DNA from: Agathobacter sp.
GTDB taxonomy: Bacteria > Bacillota > Clostridia > Lachnospirales > Lachnospiraceae
Assembly: GCA_017481285.1 (NCBI GenBank)
Contig: JAFUPI010000078.1
Coordinates: 1-46,516, forward strand
Length of the DNA stretch: 46,516 nucleotides
Reading direction: 5' to 3'
Shown: piece after piece, positions 37,760-46,516 of the stretch
How positions within the stretch are numbered: position 1 is the first letter of the stretch
Layout: each line of letters starts with the position of its first letter
The notes under the pieces: model-generated
What the model saw: only the letters and a program-made list of their open reading frames with translations
What the model was told of the DNA's origin: nothing
Database searches by the model: none
Translations under genes and position numbers: made by a program

Positions 37760-39523
37760 TTAATTCAATTTAAATCGATTTACTTCAGTATCCAATCCAT
37801 TGGCGATATCAAGGTTTGAATTTGCTTCAAGTCCGATGTCATCCACACTAGTAGTAATATTTACCGTTGCTTCAGATACACTTGTAATACCTCTTGCACT
37901 TTCTTCAATCGCAATGTTTACTGCGTTTACAGAATCGCGAATAGATTCTACATTTACCTTTAGGTTTTCGCTGGAAGATGCAAATTCTGTCATCATCTGA
38001 TTCATATTGCCAACATCATTCTGGTAATCCTTGCTGGTTACAAGAAGTTTTTCGTAGCCTGTCATAGCTGTCTCATCCATGAACAGAATCATCTTTTCTG
38101 CTTCTGCTGCAAGTTCGTTTACGGCATCAATTACCTGTTTACTTACTACCTGGATTTCTGCAGCTGCTTCTGCTGAGTTAGTAGCAAGCTTACCGATTTC
38201 GTCAGCTACTACCGCAAATCCACGACCTGCCTCACCTGCTCTTGCCGCTTCAATGGAAGCATTGAGAGAAAGTAAATTGGTCTGGCTTGTGATGCTGATA
38301 ATATTATCTGTCAAAGCACTGATTGTCTCTACTGCTTTGGACTTCTCAATTTTTTCATTTACTGCAGATGACATTTCCTCTGCAAGACGTTTCGCTTCTT
38401 CCTGTTCTGCAATGGCATTCTGGTATACCGCTGCCGCTTTGGTCATAATTTCATCGGATGAATCTTTTCCATCTTCCGCACGACCATTGATTGTTTCGAT
38501 TTCATTAGAAATATCCATGATTGACTCATTGATTTCTGCGAGAGCGGCACTCGTTTCTTCCATACCTGCACTCATTTCTTCCATAGTAGCCGATACATCC
38601 GTAATGCTTTCCTGTGCAGCTGTTAAGTTAGATACTACCAGCTTAGAAGAGCTATTCAACTGTGTAGAGCCACCCGCAATATTAATCATGATTCCACGAA
38701 TATACTCCAGCATTGCATTTACATTATTCGCAATCAGCTCTAATTCGTCACCTGATTTGATTTCCAATTTCTGCGTCAAATCACCTTCATTGTTTACCAA
38801 ATCATATAATTTTGCATTTACACCAGTAAGGCCCTTCATAATGCTACGAATGATAAGTACTACTATTACCATACTCACAGCAATACCTTCCAGGGTAAGC
38901 ATAATGGTTTTATTCTGACTATCTTCCAATTCTGCTACAATCGTACTCGCATCATAATCACAGCCCAAAACTGCTACAACAGTACCATCCTCTGCGGTAA
39001 TAGGAACATATGTGGTCAGAAGTGCTTCTCCATCAGAATTGTCAATTTCATCCTCTACGTATTCCTTACCATTGAAAACAGTAGATAATTCGGAAAGGCC
39101 AACTTCAAACTCTTCCCCAATGGCACAAGCATTCTCCGAAGTGTCTGCATCTACGCCATAGTAGACCTTGTTGCCATCCGTATAAAGAGTGTAAATATAT
39201 AATACATTTCCACGTTCCTGAACCTCAATCAGAATTTCCTGCTGAGATTTATAAAGATCAGTATCTTCCATACCCGGTTCTGTAATCTGGGCAACCACCT
39301 CTGCATCGAGACTTGTCTCTGCAAGTTTACCTACGGTCAATGCCTGGGTCTGTCCCATTGCAATCATCTCTTCTTGCAAGGTATTATAAGAAAACATTCC
39401 TAATAATACACACAATGCTAAAATAACCACATTAACTGGCACTAAAAGTTTCCACCAAATGCTAATTTTGCGAACCTTTTGCTTGAATTTCTTTTGTGTA
39501 TCGTTTGACTTTTTAATTCCCAT
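37760..39523 (-). CDS. Transmembrane methyl-accepting chemotaxis protein
   Basis: 587 residues. First membrane helix about 25-47, an outer sensor domain of about 150 residues (dCache-like; [18 protein letters not shown]), second helix about 207-227, a HAMP domain, then the MCP signalling domain with [18 protein letters not shown] (about 430-447). The ligand cannot be read from the sequence. It should cluster with CheA/CheW at the membrane. No che gene lies nearby. Confidence 0.93.
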   Translation of the reverse strand: MGIKKSNDTQKKFKQKVRKISIWWKLLVPVNVVILALCVLLGMFSYNTLQEEMIAMGQTQALTVGKLAETSLDAEVVAQITEPGMEDTDLYKSQQEILIEVQERGNVLYIYTLYTDGNKVYYGVDADTSENACAIGEEFEVGLSELSTVFNGKEYVEDEIDNSDGEALLTTYVPITAEDGTVVAVLGCDYDASTIVAELEDSQNKTIMLTLEGIAVSMVIVVLIIRSIMKGLTGVNAKLYDLVNNEGDLTQKLEIKSGDELELIANNVNAMLEYIRGIMINIAGGSTQLNSSSKLVVSNLTAAQESITDVSATMEEMSAGMEETSAALAEINESIMDISNEIETINGRAEDGKDSSDEIMTKAAAVYQNAIAEQEEAKRLAEEMSSAVNEKIEKSKAVETISALTDNIISITSQTNLLSLNASIEAARAGEAGRGFAVVADEIGKLATNSAEAAAEIQVVSKQVIDAVNELAAEAEKMILFMDETAMTGYEKLLVTSKDYQNDVGNMNQMMTEFASSSENLKVNVESIRDSVNAVNIAIEESARGITSVSEATVNITTSVDDIGLEANSNLDIANGLDTEVNRFKLN

Positions 39524-39647
39524 GATATAACCTCTTTTCTTACGTAAAAGTCATTCCACTACATATAGTATTATATTAGCAGAAAGTTATTATTTTCACA
39601 ATAGGTTGTATATATTTTTATTATTTACACTATAAAATTTTACCATG

Positions 39648-40388
39648 TTATAACTGTTTTCTAAGGGTTAGCAAAACCTTCTTCTCCAATCGGGAAATCG
39701 CCACCTGATTCATCCCTAAAACCTTCGCACTTTCGCTCTGCGTTTTTCCTTCCATATATCGAAGTTCTATCAGCTTTCTTTCCTTCTCCTCCAGACCGTC
39801 CAGCATTTGTACGACAGTAATACGATTAATTAATTCTGTTTCACTTTTCTTCGCGTCTTCTAATTGATCTGCCAAGGTCATTGGATTTCCATCACTCCCA
39901 TTTCCAATTGGTTGGTAAATAGACTCCACATCAGCTGTTGCCTCCATCGCCATCAAAACTTCATCCATCGTCAAATCCGTTGCAACTGCTAATTCTTCTA
40001 GTGTGGGGGCGCAGTTATCCATCTTTTTCATCTCTTCCTTCACTATCGCAATTTTTCTGGCATTATCTTTGATTTGTCTGCTAATATGGATTATCCCATC
40101 ATCTCGTAGAAACCTACGTATCTCTCCAATTATCATGGGAACTGCATAAGTTGAAAAAGACAACTCTCTGCTCAAATCAAATTTATCAATTGCTTTTAAC
40201 AATCCAATTACACCTATTTGAAACAAATCCTCCTGCTCGTATCCACGATTGGAAAATCGTTTCAAAACCATATAAATCAGACCTGTATTCGCAATTACCA
40301 GGGCATCCCGCTCTCCTTTATCTCCTGCTTGTGCTTTTCGAATGGAGCATCTCCAACTGTCCTCCTTGGTAGAGAAATTACTGCTCAC
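39648..40388 (-). CDS. sigF: Sporulation sigma factor sigma-F
   Basis: 246 residues. Sigma-70 regions 2, 3 and 4 are present: GYEQEDLFQIGVIGLLKAID in region 2 and QSESAKVLGMNQVAISRLE in region 4. It is the first forespore-specific sigma factor. GTG start at 40388 with AGAGGAGG close upstream; it overlaps spoIIAB by 11 bases, the classical order. Its sequence supports sigma-F rather than sigma-G because of the operon. Confidence 0.93.
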   Translation of the reverse strand: MSSNFSTKEDSWRCSIRKAQAGDKGERDALVIANTGLIYMVLKRFSNRGYEQEDLFQIGVIGLLKAIDKFDLSRELSFSTYAVPMIIGEIRRFLRDDGIIHISRQIKDNARKIAIVKEEMKKMDNCAPTLEELAVATDLTMDEVLMAMEATADVESIYQPIGNGSDGNPMTLADQLEDAKKSETELINRITVVQMLDGLEEKERKLIELRYMEGKTQSESAKVLGMNQVAISRLEKKVLLTLRKQL

Positions 40389-40893
40389 ACTCCTCCTCTT
40401 TGCCTTCTGCTTTTATGTACTTTGTCATCGTTACTTGTGTTCCTACTCCTACCTTGGAACAAACTTCCACCTCATCCATAAAGGTTTCCATAAATGCAAA
40501 TCCCATTCCTGACCGCTCTTTCTCCGGCATTGTCGTAAAAAACGGCTGACGTGCCTCTTCTACATCATTGATACCGACACCTTGGTCTTTGATAATAACC
40601 GTTAGCTTCTGTCCCTCCTGAATACAGGTCATTTCAACCTGATGATTCGTTTTTTCATCTTCCTGTGACGATTCTGTTTCCCCACATACGAAATCATCAC
40701 TCACTCCATATCCATGAATGATAGCATTGGTTACTGCTTCGGAAACTGCAGTTTTCACATCCTGTAATTCATCCATAGTCGGATTCATATCCATCATAAA
40801 ACCCATGACTACCATTCTTGCAAAACCTTCATTCATTGAACGTGCATCAAACGATACCTTTGCGTGGTTTTTTAATCTATTTTTTCTTTCCAT
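40378..40893 (-). CDS. spoIIAB: Anti-sigma-F factor/serine kinase SpoIIAB
   Basis: 171 residues against about 146 in Bacillus subtilis. GHKL kinase with N-box SEAVTNAIIHGY (51-62), G1 DQGVGI (103-108) and G2 RSGMGF (127-132). It holds sigma-F and phosphorylates SpoIIAA. Compared with Bacillus it has about 16 extra residues after the N-box (about 64-84, rich in Asp, Glu, Ser) and a longer acidic C-terminus. GGAGG precedes the ATG. Second gene of the operon. Confidence 0.93.
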   Translation of the reverse strand: MERKNRLKNHAKVSFDARSMNEGFARMVVMGFMMDMNPTMDELQDVKTAVSEAVTNAIIHGYGVSDDFVCGETESSQEDEKTNHQVEMTCIQEGQKLTVIIKDQGVGINDVEEARQPFFTTMPEKERSGMGFAFMETFMDEVEVCSKVGVGTQVTMTKYIKAEGKEEECEQ

Positions 40894-40898
40894 GATGC

Positions 40899-41222
40899 TT
40901 AATCCTCCTTCACTTCTACAATTCTTTGTAAGCCAGCAGCCTGAAATATCATTCCAACACGCCTGCTTAAATGCGATGCAGATATTCTTCCACCCCGAAA
41001 CTGCATGGTCTTACTTCTCCCTATAATCACCCCTATTCCAGAACTATCCATAAACTCCGTCTTTTCAAAATCCAGTTCTAGTTCCTTCAGTGCAAATGTT
41101 TCAACCAACATATCTAATTCTCTGCACAATTGTTGGGCTACATGATGATCCAACTCTTTTGGCATCTGATAAATAAGAGCCTGTCCTCTTACTTCATACT
41201 TTTTCTCATATTGCTTTTCCAT
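40899..41222 (-). CDS. spoIIAA: Anti-anti-sigma factor SpoIIAA
   Basis: 107 residues. STAS domain with the phosphorylation motif FMDSSGIGVIIGR; Ser60 matches Ser58 of Bacillus SpoIIAA. Unphosphorylated, it takes SpoIIAB away from sigma-F. CAGGAGG precedes the ATG. First gene of the operon; a terminator separates it from the TPR gene, and I saw no clear sigma-H promoter, so the operon promoter is uncertain. Confidence 0.92.
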   Translation of the reverse strand: MEKQYEKKYEVRGQALIYQMPKELDHHVAQQLCRELDMLVETFALKELELDFEKTEFMDSSGIGVIIGRSKTMQFRGGRISASHLSRRVGMIFQAAGLQRIVEVKED

Positions 41223-41258
41223 ACAACCTCCTGAACCTTTACCTTATCTATTTACAAA

Positions 41259-41290
41259 TAAAAAAGACACAAGATAATTCTTGTGTCTTT
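41259..41290 (-). terminator. Terminator of the TPR gene, upstream of spoIIAA
   Basis: On the minus strand AAAGACACAAGA, ATTA, TCTTGTGTCTTT, then a T run. Confidence 0.92.
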
Positions 41291-41303
41291 CGTAAATCAC
41301 TCT

Positions 41304-42668
41304 TTAATTTCCATTCATATAATTCATGGAAGTATTTGCCTGCTGTGTACCTGGATAATTATCAATTACATATTGATAATAAGGTTTTGCCGCTTCCATG
41401 TTTCCACTCTTACGGTAGCATTGTGCTAAATAATAGGCCGCACTACCATCCTTATAAGACATATCATGGGTTACCACAGGAAGAAACGAATTGATTGCCT
41501 CAGCGAAATTTTCCGCATTATAACTATTATATCCTGCATTATATAAAGCTTCATAATAAGTTCTAGAAACAGTTGGCCAAATGCTATTGTAAAGTTCTAA
41601 CGCCGATGTCGACAACTGTGCCGCATCCACCTTTTCCAAACTTGCCCCTGCCGTCAAATAGTCATTTGCAATATAAGCAACATATCCTGATAGCAACGCG
41701 TCATATGAGGCAGTCTGTTCTGGCATAGCCTCTGCCTGACCCTGCATGGTTGCAATCTGCGCTTCCAATTCTGCGATTTTTTGCGTTTGCTCCTGAATCT
41801 GCTGGGCATTGGAACTTAAGGTATCATTTACCTGTACCATTTGATCTTTCATATCCTGTTTTGCTTTATTTTCCACTCCAGGAATTACCAAAAATCCAAT
41901 TCCCAAAGCTCCAATAATTAGACCAATTAACAGATATCCTAACGTCGAACCAAAGGAATAATCCTGGAAACGACTAGGCATAATAATCGTTTCATTACCA
42001 CTTTGGTAGGAAATCAGGTCTTCTTCTTTTTTCTTTCGAAGACTTCCTTTTTCACGAAGCTTTGCATTTACTTCCTTCAAATAACGAAGCGTAATCGTAT
42101 TATTAGCATCAATTTTACCAGCACTACGCAAGGTTTTCTTCGCTTGTTCTAACTTATCTTCCTGCAGATATAAGAGAGCAAGCAACTGATGTCCTCTTAC
42201 TAATTTCGGATTCAAAGATAATACTTTTTTCAACTGGATAATTGCCAAATCTCTGCTATCCTGTTTGCAATATAACAACGCCTGATTATATTTTTTAATG
42301 GTTTGATTGATCGCATCTAACTGGGCACGATTCTCACGCAGTTCCTCTAAATAGCGACCCGCTATATTATCATCCTGCTGATAACTCTTGCTGATAACCC
42401 ATTCACTGAGTGCATCTACAACTTCGCCCATTTCATAATAAACCAAACCTAACAAGTTTCTAGCATCTATATTATATTTATTAAATTTCAAACTCTTTTT
42501 TAAACTAATAATGGCACCAGACAGGTTGCGCACTTCTGCTTTCTGTAATCCATCATTGTAATACAGATTAGACATACGTTTAATCTTGAGAAAAACACCC
42601 AAATCTGCACCACACACTGGACACGTTGCAGCATTCCCTGCCTCGTGATTACATCTATAACAAATCAT
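41304..42668 (-). CDS. Zinc-ribbon/TPR membrane protein
   Basis: 454 residues. N-terminal zinc ribbon CYRC and CPVC (3-20). TPR repeats at about 35-200, then a short linker and one membrane helix (about 243-264). A coiled coil follows (about 275-315), then a second TPR block (about 330-450), which is outside if the N-terminus is inside. TPR on both faces of the membrane suggests a scaffold. Spacing places it in an operon after fapA and the 49-residue gene. CGAGGT precedes the ATG. Function unknown. Confidence 0.8.
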   Translation of the reverse strand: MICYRCNHEAGNAATCPVCGADLGVFLKIKRMSNLYYNDGLQKAEVRNLSGAIISLKKSLKFNKYNIDARNLLGLVYYEMGEVVDALSEWVISKSYQQDDNIAGRYLEELRENRAQLDAINQTIKKYNQALLYCKQDSRDLAIIQLKKVLSLNPKLVRGHQLLALLYLQEDKLEQAKKTLRSAGKIDANNTITLRYLKEVNAKLREKGSLRKKKEEDLISYQSGNETIIMPSRFQDYSFGSTLGYLLIGLIIGALGIGFLVIPGVENKAKQDMKDQMVQVNDTLSSNAQQIQEQTQKIAELEAQIATMQGQAEAMPEQTASYDALLSGYVAYIANDYLTAGASLEKVDAAQLSTSALELYNSIWPTVSRTYYEALYNAGYNSYNAENFAEAINSFLPVVTHDMSYKDGSAAYYLAQCYRKSGNMEAAKPYYQYVIDNYPGTQQANTSMNYMNGN

Positions 42669-42682
42669 GAAATACCTCGATT

Positions 42683-42832
42683 CTAAAACTGGTTACCAGA
42701 TTTCAGGTCACGAATCATCTCTGTAATAATATCCGTAACATCTGTCAAATCACGATTATAAATAGTCGCTTCCGCTTCTTCTACTTCCAAAGAAGGCTGG
42801 AAATTCTTTAATTCCTCTTCAAAATTAATCAT
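42683..42832 (-). CDS. Small acidic protein, 49 residues
   Basis: ATG at 42832 with GTGAGGAA upstream. MINFEEELKNFQPSLEVEEA leads to a helical, acidic protein ending DLKSGNQF, with no membrane helix and no Cys. It fills the gap between fapA (22 bases) and the TPR gene (14 bases). Spacing and codon use favour a real gene; no family recognised. Confidence 0.65.
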   Translation of the reverse strand: MINFEEELKNFQPSLEVEEAEATIYNRDLTDVTDIITEMIRDLKSGNQF

Positions 42833-42854
42833 CTATCAATTCCTCACTATAACA

Positions 42855-44255
42855 CTACACAAGTTCATCTTTCATGGAGAACATAACTACTCTGCCCTCT
42901 CGTTCAAAAAAGGCTACCGATGTCTGCTGTTCCTTCACTTGATGGAGAGCATCATTAATACCAATAACAACGCCTGTATATACATCCTGAATCACATTTA
43001 TAGATGCTCCATGTGCACTTTCTACTACCGCATTCATTTCATTGAGCTGCTGTGTATGTGAAGCCAATTCTGCCTGCTTCACAATCTTGGTACGAAGCAG
43101 AGAAGCCTTTCTTGGATCGTTCGGTGCAATATCTGCACCTGCTCGAATGGCATCGTCCAACTGCTTAATTCCAATTCCGATTTTTTCAATCATATCCTGT
43201 GCTTCTATAATACAGTTTTCATGGTAAGAAATCTGTTTCTTTACCTCCATATTGACGCCTGCATAAATCTCTGTTTTTACACCATATTCATTTCCAAAGT
43301 TAAATGCCTCTACTCCTGTAGCCGCATGAACTGTTCCACCTACGATACTTGCATGTTTTCCTTTTAAAAACACCTTATCATAGGAGGTGATATTACAATT
43401 GATTAAAGAATCCGTAGTAACAGAACCATGCGCTTTTACCTTCGCATACTCAATAAATTTCGCAAACAGATTTCCCTTTGTAATAACGGTACCTCTGCCC
43501 GAACCCAACATACCACCACGGATAATAACATCTTTGTTTGCATCAAGCAAAGCACCTTCCACTGTTCCATCAATTGTAATAGAACCTGTTGCACGAATTA
43601 CGGCACCAGTAGGAACATTTCCATGAATAATAACATCTCCACGGAAATCAATGTTACCCGTTTTCAAACCAACATCACCATGTACTTCATGAACATCCGA
43701 AATCAAAATACGATTATTTTGCATCTCGATTTTCCCATTCATTGTCGAAGTGTAGATCTTATTATCTGCAGATCTGTCAAAGCCCTTACCTGTAAGCGGT
43801 GGAAGTGGTCTTCCTCGTTTCGCAATCAGGAGTTTGCCTTTCACCGTCATTCCATTCGAACCATCCACTGGATCATGATAGGTTGCAATAACCTGTCCTT
43901 CTTCCACCAATTCTACAGAATGGATACTCCAGTAATCCACGGTTCCGTCCTCACGACGGCTAGGTACTTTGTTGAAATTGGTATCAAAATTAAAATCAAA
44001 GTACGCATCAACGCCATTTACGGCGTCGATGCCCTTTGCTATCAAACATTCACGATCAAAATATCGCTCATTAATCATGGCAGAGATTTTGGTCTCGTTA
44101 ATACCTATTTTGACGCCTGCCGCATGAATTTTATCCATGATATCATTGAACTCATACTCTTCGTCCGGTGTCAAAGGGGAAGGAAGCAGCAAATAGGCTT
44201 CCATCTCATCATATGAAATTCTAATCTTTGGTTCCCTCTTTAATTCGATTTCCAT
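42855..44255 (-). CDS. FapA (DUF342) family protein
   Basis: 466 residues. N-terminal FapA region (about 1-170), then a right-handed beta-helix of repeated GDVxIxGxV type turns (about 175-330), then a coiled coil (about 345-425) and a small C-terminal part. FapA proteins such as in Vibrio bind other proteins at a cell pole; in Firmicutes the role is poorly known. GGAGAGAG precedes the ATG. First gene of the fapA-49-residue-TPR set next to the spoIIA operon. Confidence 0.88.
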   Translation of the reverse strand: MEIELKREPKIRISYDEMEAYLLLPSPLTPDEEYEFNDIMDKIHAAGVKIGINETKISAMINERYFDRECLIAKGIDAVNGVDAYFDFNFDTNFNKVPSRREDGTVDYWSIHSVELVEEGQVIATYHDPVDGSNGMTVKGKLLIAKRGRPLPPLTGKGFDRSADNKIYTSTMNGKIEMQNNRILISDVHEVHGDVGLKTGNIDFRGDVIIHGNVPTGAVIRATGSITIDGTVEGALLDANKDVIIRGGMLGSGRGTVITKGNLFAKFIEYAKVKAHGSVTTDSLINCNITSYDKVFLKGKHASIVGGTVHAATGVEAFNFGNEYGVKTEIYAGVNMEVKKQISYHENCIIEAQDMIEKIGIGIKQLDDAIRAGADIAPNDPRKASLLRTKIVKQAELASHTQQLNEMNAVVESAHGASINVIQDVYTGVVIGINDALHQVKEQQTSVAFFEREGRVVMFSMKDELV

Positions 44256-44346
44256 TCTCTCTCCATAATTATGCTATATATAGTAAAATTAACCCACAAG
44301 GGGATAAACTCACACTAGGTTCGAAACCACCTCACCAAGTGTTCGT

Positions 44347-44376
44347 ATTATAGCATTATAAACTACATCTGTGCAA
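44347..44376 (-). promoter_or_regulatory. Possible promoter of the fapA operon
   Basis: On the minus strand TTGCAC (44376-44371), 18-base spacer, TATAAT (44352-44347), overlapping the end of valS. Between it and fapA lies a leader of about 90 bases with short weak inverted repeats (CACTTGG...CCTAGTG). Confidence 0.45.
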
Positions 44377-46516
44377 GACGTTCTTCTACCTGTGCCATCA
44401 TTTGTTCATATTTTGCAAGCTTATCTTTTTCTTCCTGAACCTTTTCTGGTTTTGCATTGTTTAAGAAACGTTCGTTAGAAAGCATTCCTTTCGAACGAGC
44501 AAGCTCTTTTTCCAATTTTTCTTTCTCTTTCATGAGACGTTCTTTTTCTTTTTCAAAGTCCACAAGGTCTTCCAATGGAAGATAAATAACTGCTCCTGGA
44601 ATCACTACAGATACTGCATTGTCTGAAATGCCAGCTTTATCAGCCTGTACTGCGATTTCATTTGTAAAGGCAAGATTTACATATACTTCTTTGTTCGCAT
44701 CGAAAGTCGCACGTAAAGCTTCATCCTCTGATACGATGTAAATCTTTGCTTTTCTTGAAGGTGGAACATCCATTTCGGTACGAACATTACGTACGCCTTT
44801 TACAAGGTCTTTGCAATGTTCAATCGCTGCTTCTTCTACTGGGAAGTTCCATTCCTCTTTATATTCTGGCCAATTTGCCAACATAATAGTTTCTTCTTCT
44901 GGATGAAGTGTACAGAAGATTTCTTCTGTAATAAATGGCATATATGGATGAAGCAGTCTTAAAGATTCTGTAAGTACTGTCTTCAATGTCCAAAGTGCTG
45001 CATTTGCAGATGCCTTATCTTCTTCCTTCTTGTAAGTACGAACTTTAGCAATTTCAATATACCAGTCACAGAATTCATCCCAGATGAAATCATAAACCTT
45101 CTGTACTGCGATACCAAGTTCATATTTATCCATATTTTCGGTAACATCTTTTGCTAAAGTATTTACTTTAGAAAGAATCCACTTATCTGCTGCATGAAGC
45201 TCATCCAAAGAAGGTTCTGTGATTTCCATACCTTCTAAGTTCATCATAATGAAACGAGATGCATTCCAAACCTTGTTTGCAAAGTTACGAGAAGCTTCTA
45301 CTCTTTCCCAATAGAAACGCATGTCATTACCAGGTGCATTACCTGTGATAAGTGTAAGACGAAGTGCGTCTGCACCATACTTATCGATAACTTCAAGTGG
45401 GTCAATACCATTACCAAGGGATTTACTCATCTTGCGTCCCTGTGAGTCACGAACCAAACCGTGGAATAATACCGTGTGGAATGGAGCCTTGCCCATCTGT
45501 TCGTAACCAGAGAATATCATACGAATTACCCAGAAGAAAATAATGTCGTAACCTGTAACTAACACATCATTTGGATAGAAATAATCTAAATCTTCTGTCT
45601 TTTCTGGCCAGCCTAATGTTGAGAATGGCCAAAGTGCAGATGAGAACCATGTATCAAGTGTATCTGGATCCTGATCCATGCCTGCGTGTCCACACTTAGG
45701 ACAAGTGCCTGGGTTTTCATGAGCCACTACCATTTCACCACATTCTGGACAGTAGTAAGCTGGGATACGATGTCCCCACCAAAGCTGACGAGAAATACAC
45801 CAGTCACGAATATTGTCTGTCCAGTTGAAGTATGTTTTATCCATACGTTTTGGAAGGAGTTCGATTTCTCCATTCTTTACACCTTCAACTGCTGGTTTAA
45901 TCGTTTCATCCATTTTTACGAACCACTGCTGTTTAATCATTGGTTCTACAGTAGTACCACATCTATCGTGTGTACCAACATTGTGAGAATGTGGTTCTAC
46001 TTTTACAAGAAGCCCCATTTCTTCTAAGTCAGCCACAAGTGCTTTACGGCATTCGTAACGATCCATACCAACGTATTTTCCTGCAAGAGAATTCATAGTA
46101 GCATCATCATTGATAACTACGATTTCTTCTAAGCCATGACGTTTTCCAATTTCAAAGTCGTTAGGGTCATGGGCAGGTGTAATCTTAACGCAACCTGTAC
46201 CGAATTCTTTATCAACATAAGAATCGGCAATAACAGGAATTTCGCGACCTGTTGTTGGAAGAACAAGATTCTTTCCGATGATATCTTTGTATCTGTCATC
46301 CTCTGGATTTACAGCTACTGCTGTATCACCAAATAAAGTTTCTGGACGTGTAGTTGCAATTTCTACGAAACGGCCTTCTTCACCAACTACTGGATAGTTG
46401 ATATGCCAGAAGAATCCGTCCTGTTCTTCATGCTCTACTTCTGCATCTGAAATAGAAGTTTTACAAACTGGACACCAGTTTACGATACGAGATCCTTTGT
46501 AAATCCATCCTTTATC
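44363..46516 (-). CDS. valS: Valyl-tRNA synthetase, 3' part (5' end outside window)
   Basis: 717 residues are visible; the reading frame is open to the right edge, so the N-terminal part with HIGH is missing. Visible are the end of the editing domain (TTRPETLFGDTAV), a Zn-binding CPECG/CPKCG insertion, KMSKS in GRKMSKSLGNG, the anticodon-binding domain and the C-terminal coiled coil typical of ValS. It charges tRNA-Val and edits mischarged threonine. An internal Met at 46096 is not the start. Confidence 0.95.
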   Translation of the reverse strand, partial: DKGWIYKGSRIVNWCPVCKTSISDAEVEHEEQDGFFWHINYPVVGEEGRFVEIATTRPETLFGDTAVAVNPEDDRYKDIIGKNLVLPTTGREIPVIADSYVDKEFGTGCVKITPAHDPNDFEIGKRHGLEEIVVINDDATMNSLAGKYVGMDRYECRKALVADLEEMGLLVKVEPHSHNVGTHDRCGTTVEPMIKQQWFVKMDETIKPAVEGVKNGEIELLPKRMDKTYFNWTDNIRDWCISRQLWWGHRIPAYYCPECGEMVVAHENPGTCPKCGHAGMDQDPDTLDTWFSSALWPFSTLGWPEKTEDLDYFYPNDVLVTGYDIIFFWVIRMIFSGYEQMGKAPFHTVLFHGLVRDSQGRKMSKSLGNGIDPLEVIDKYGADALRLTLITGNAPGNDMRFYWERVEASRNFANKVWNASRFIMMNLEGMEITEPSLDELHAADKWILSKVNTLAKDVTENMDKYELGIAVQKVYDFIWDEFCDWYIEIAKVRTYKKEEDKASANAALWTLKTVLTESLRLLHPYMPFITEEIFCTLHPEEETIMLANWPEYKEEWNFPVEEAAIEHCKDLVKGVRNVRTEMDVPPSRKAKIYIVSEDEALRATFDANKEVYVNLAFTNEIAVQADKAGISDNAVSVVIPGAVIYLPLEDLVDFEKEKERLMKEKEKLEKELARSKGMLSNERFLNNAKPEKVQEEKDKLAKYEQMMAQVEERLAQM

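Noticed and set aside
38079..38918. 279-codon open frame opposite the chemoreceptor
   Set aside because: Ser/Ala-rich mirror of the MCP coiled coil, without family features or RBS.
43428..44216. 262-codon open frame on the plus strand opposite fapA
   Set aside because: Antisense shadow; the minus-strand frame has clear FapA repeats, and this frame has no RBS and unlikely composition.
44310..44340. tRNA-like T-arm (GGTTCGAAACC followed by ACCTCACCA)
   Set aside because: The T-stem does not pair and no acceptor 5' half, D-arm or anticodon arm is present upstream.

Overview
The window looks like a chromosomal segment of a low-to-mid GC member of the Clostridia, most likely Lachnospiraceae (Roseburia/Agathobacter-like). 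This is judged from the proteins: a complete spoIIAA-spoIIAB-sigF operon, a FapA (DUF342) protein, CarD, Hsp33, a cytosolic LacI-like/GGDEF fusion, InlB-type B-repeat surface proteins and strong AGGAGG ribosome binding sites. No rRNA, tRNA, CRISPR array, transposase or phage gene was found. There are 41 coding regions; the last (valS) runs off the right edge.

Layout. 1-442: gene-free, with a large hairpin at the left edge and the bipA promoter. 443-8173: bipA, then a convergent hisA-GGDEF pair, guaB and a CNNM/CorC membrane protein. 8275-9406: a tightly controlled two-gene unit for a secreted protein of unknown family plus a 54-residue membrane peptide. 9479-14858: aspartate-type aminotransferase, rarA and CIRCE-controlled clpB. 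15036-20846: degV, an unusual palindromic element, the yqeM-like/hslO/nadE operon and an unknown membrane protein. 20903-21397: carD. 21440-32638: a surface and secretion region on the minus strand. In transcription order it holds a 66-residue pilin-like peptide, a CpaF-like ATPase, a fused TadB/TadC-like membrane platform, five small single-pass proteins, a membrane-anchored protein with an N/G/T linker and two large secreted B-repeat proteins. 32876-39523: two chemoreceptors, a C_GCAxxG_C_C redox protein and an ECF sigma/ABC exporter operon. 39648-44255: fapA, a 49-residue acidic protein, a zinc-ribbon/TPR protein and the sigma-F operon. 44363-46516: 3' part of valS.

The most interesting points are: (1) a minimal Tad-like secretion/pilus locus with a promoter-proximal terminator; (2) an NAD synthetase whose glutaminase nucleophile Cys is Gly; (3) a HisA of the eukaryotic type, paired with a GGDEF protein; (4) a 166-bp near-palindromic element between degV and nadE and a second large hairpin at the left edge; (5) a secreted-protein/peptide unit behind two tandem 14-bp palindromes; (6) an ECF operon with a recognisable self-type promoter. 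All family names come from reading the translated sequence; no database search was run.
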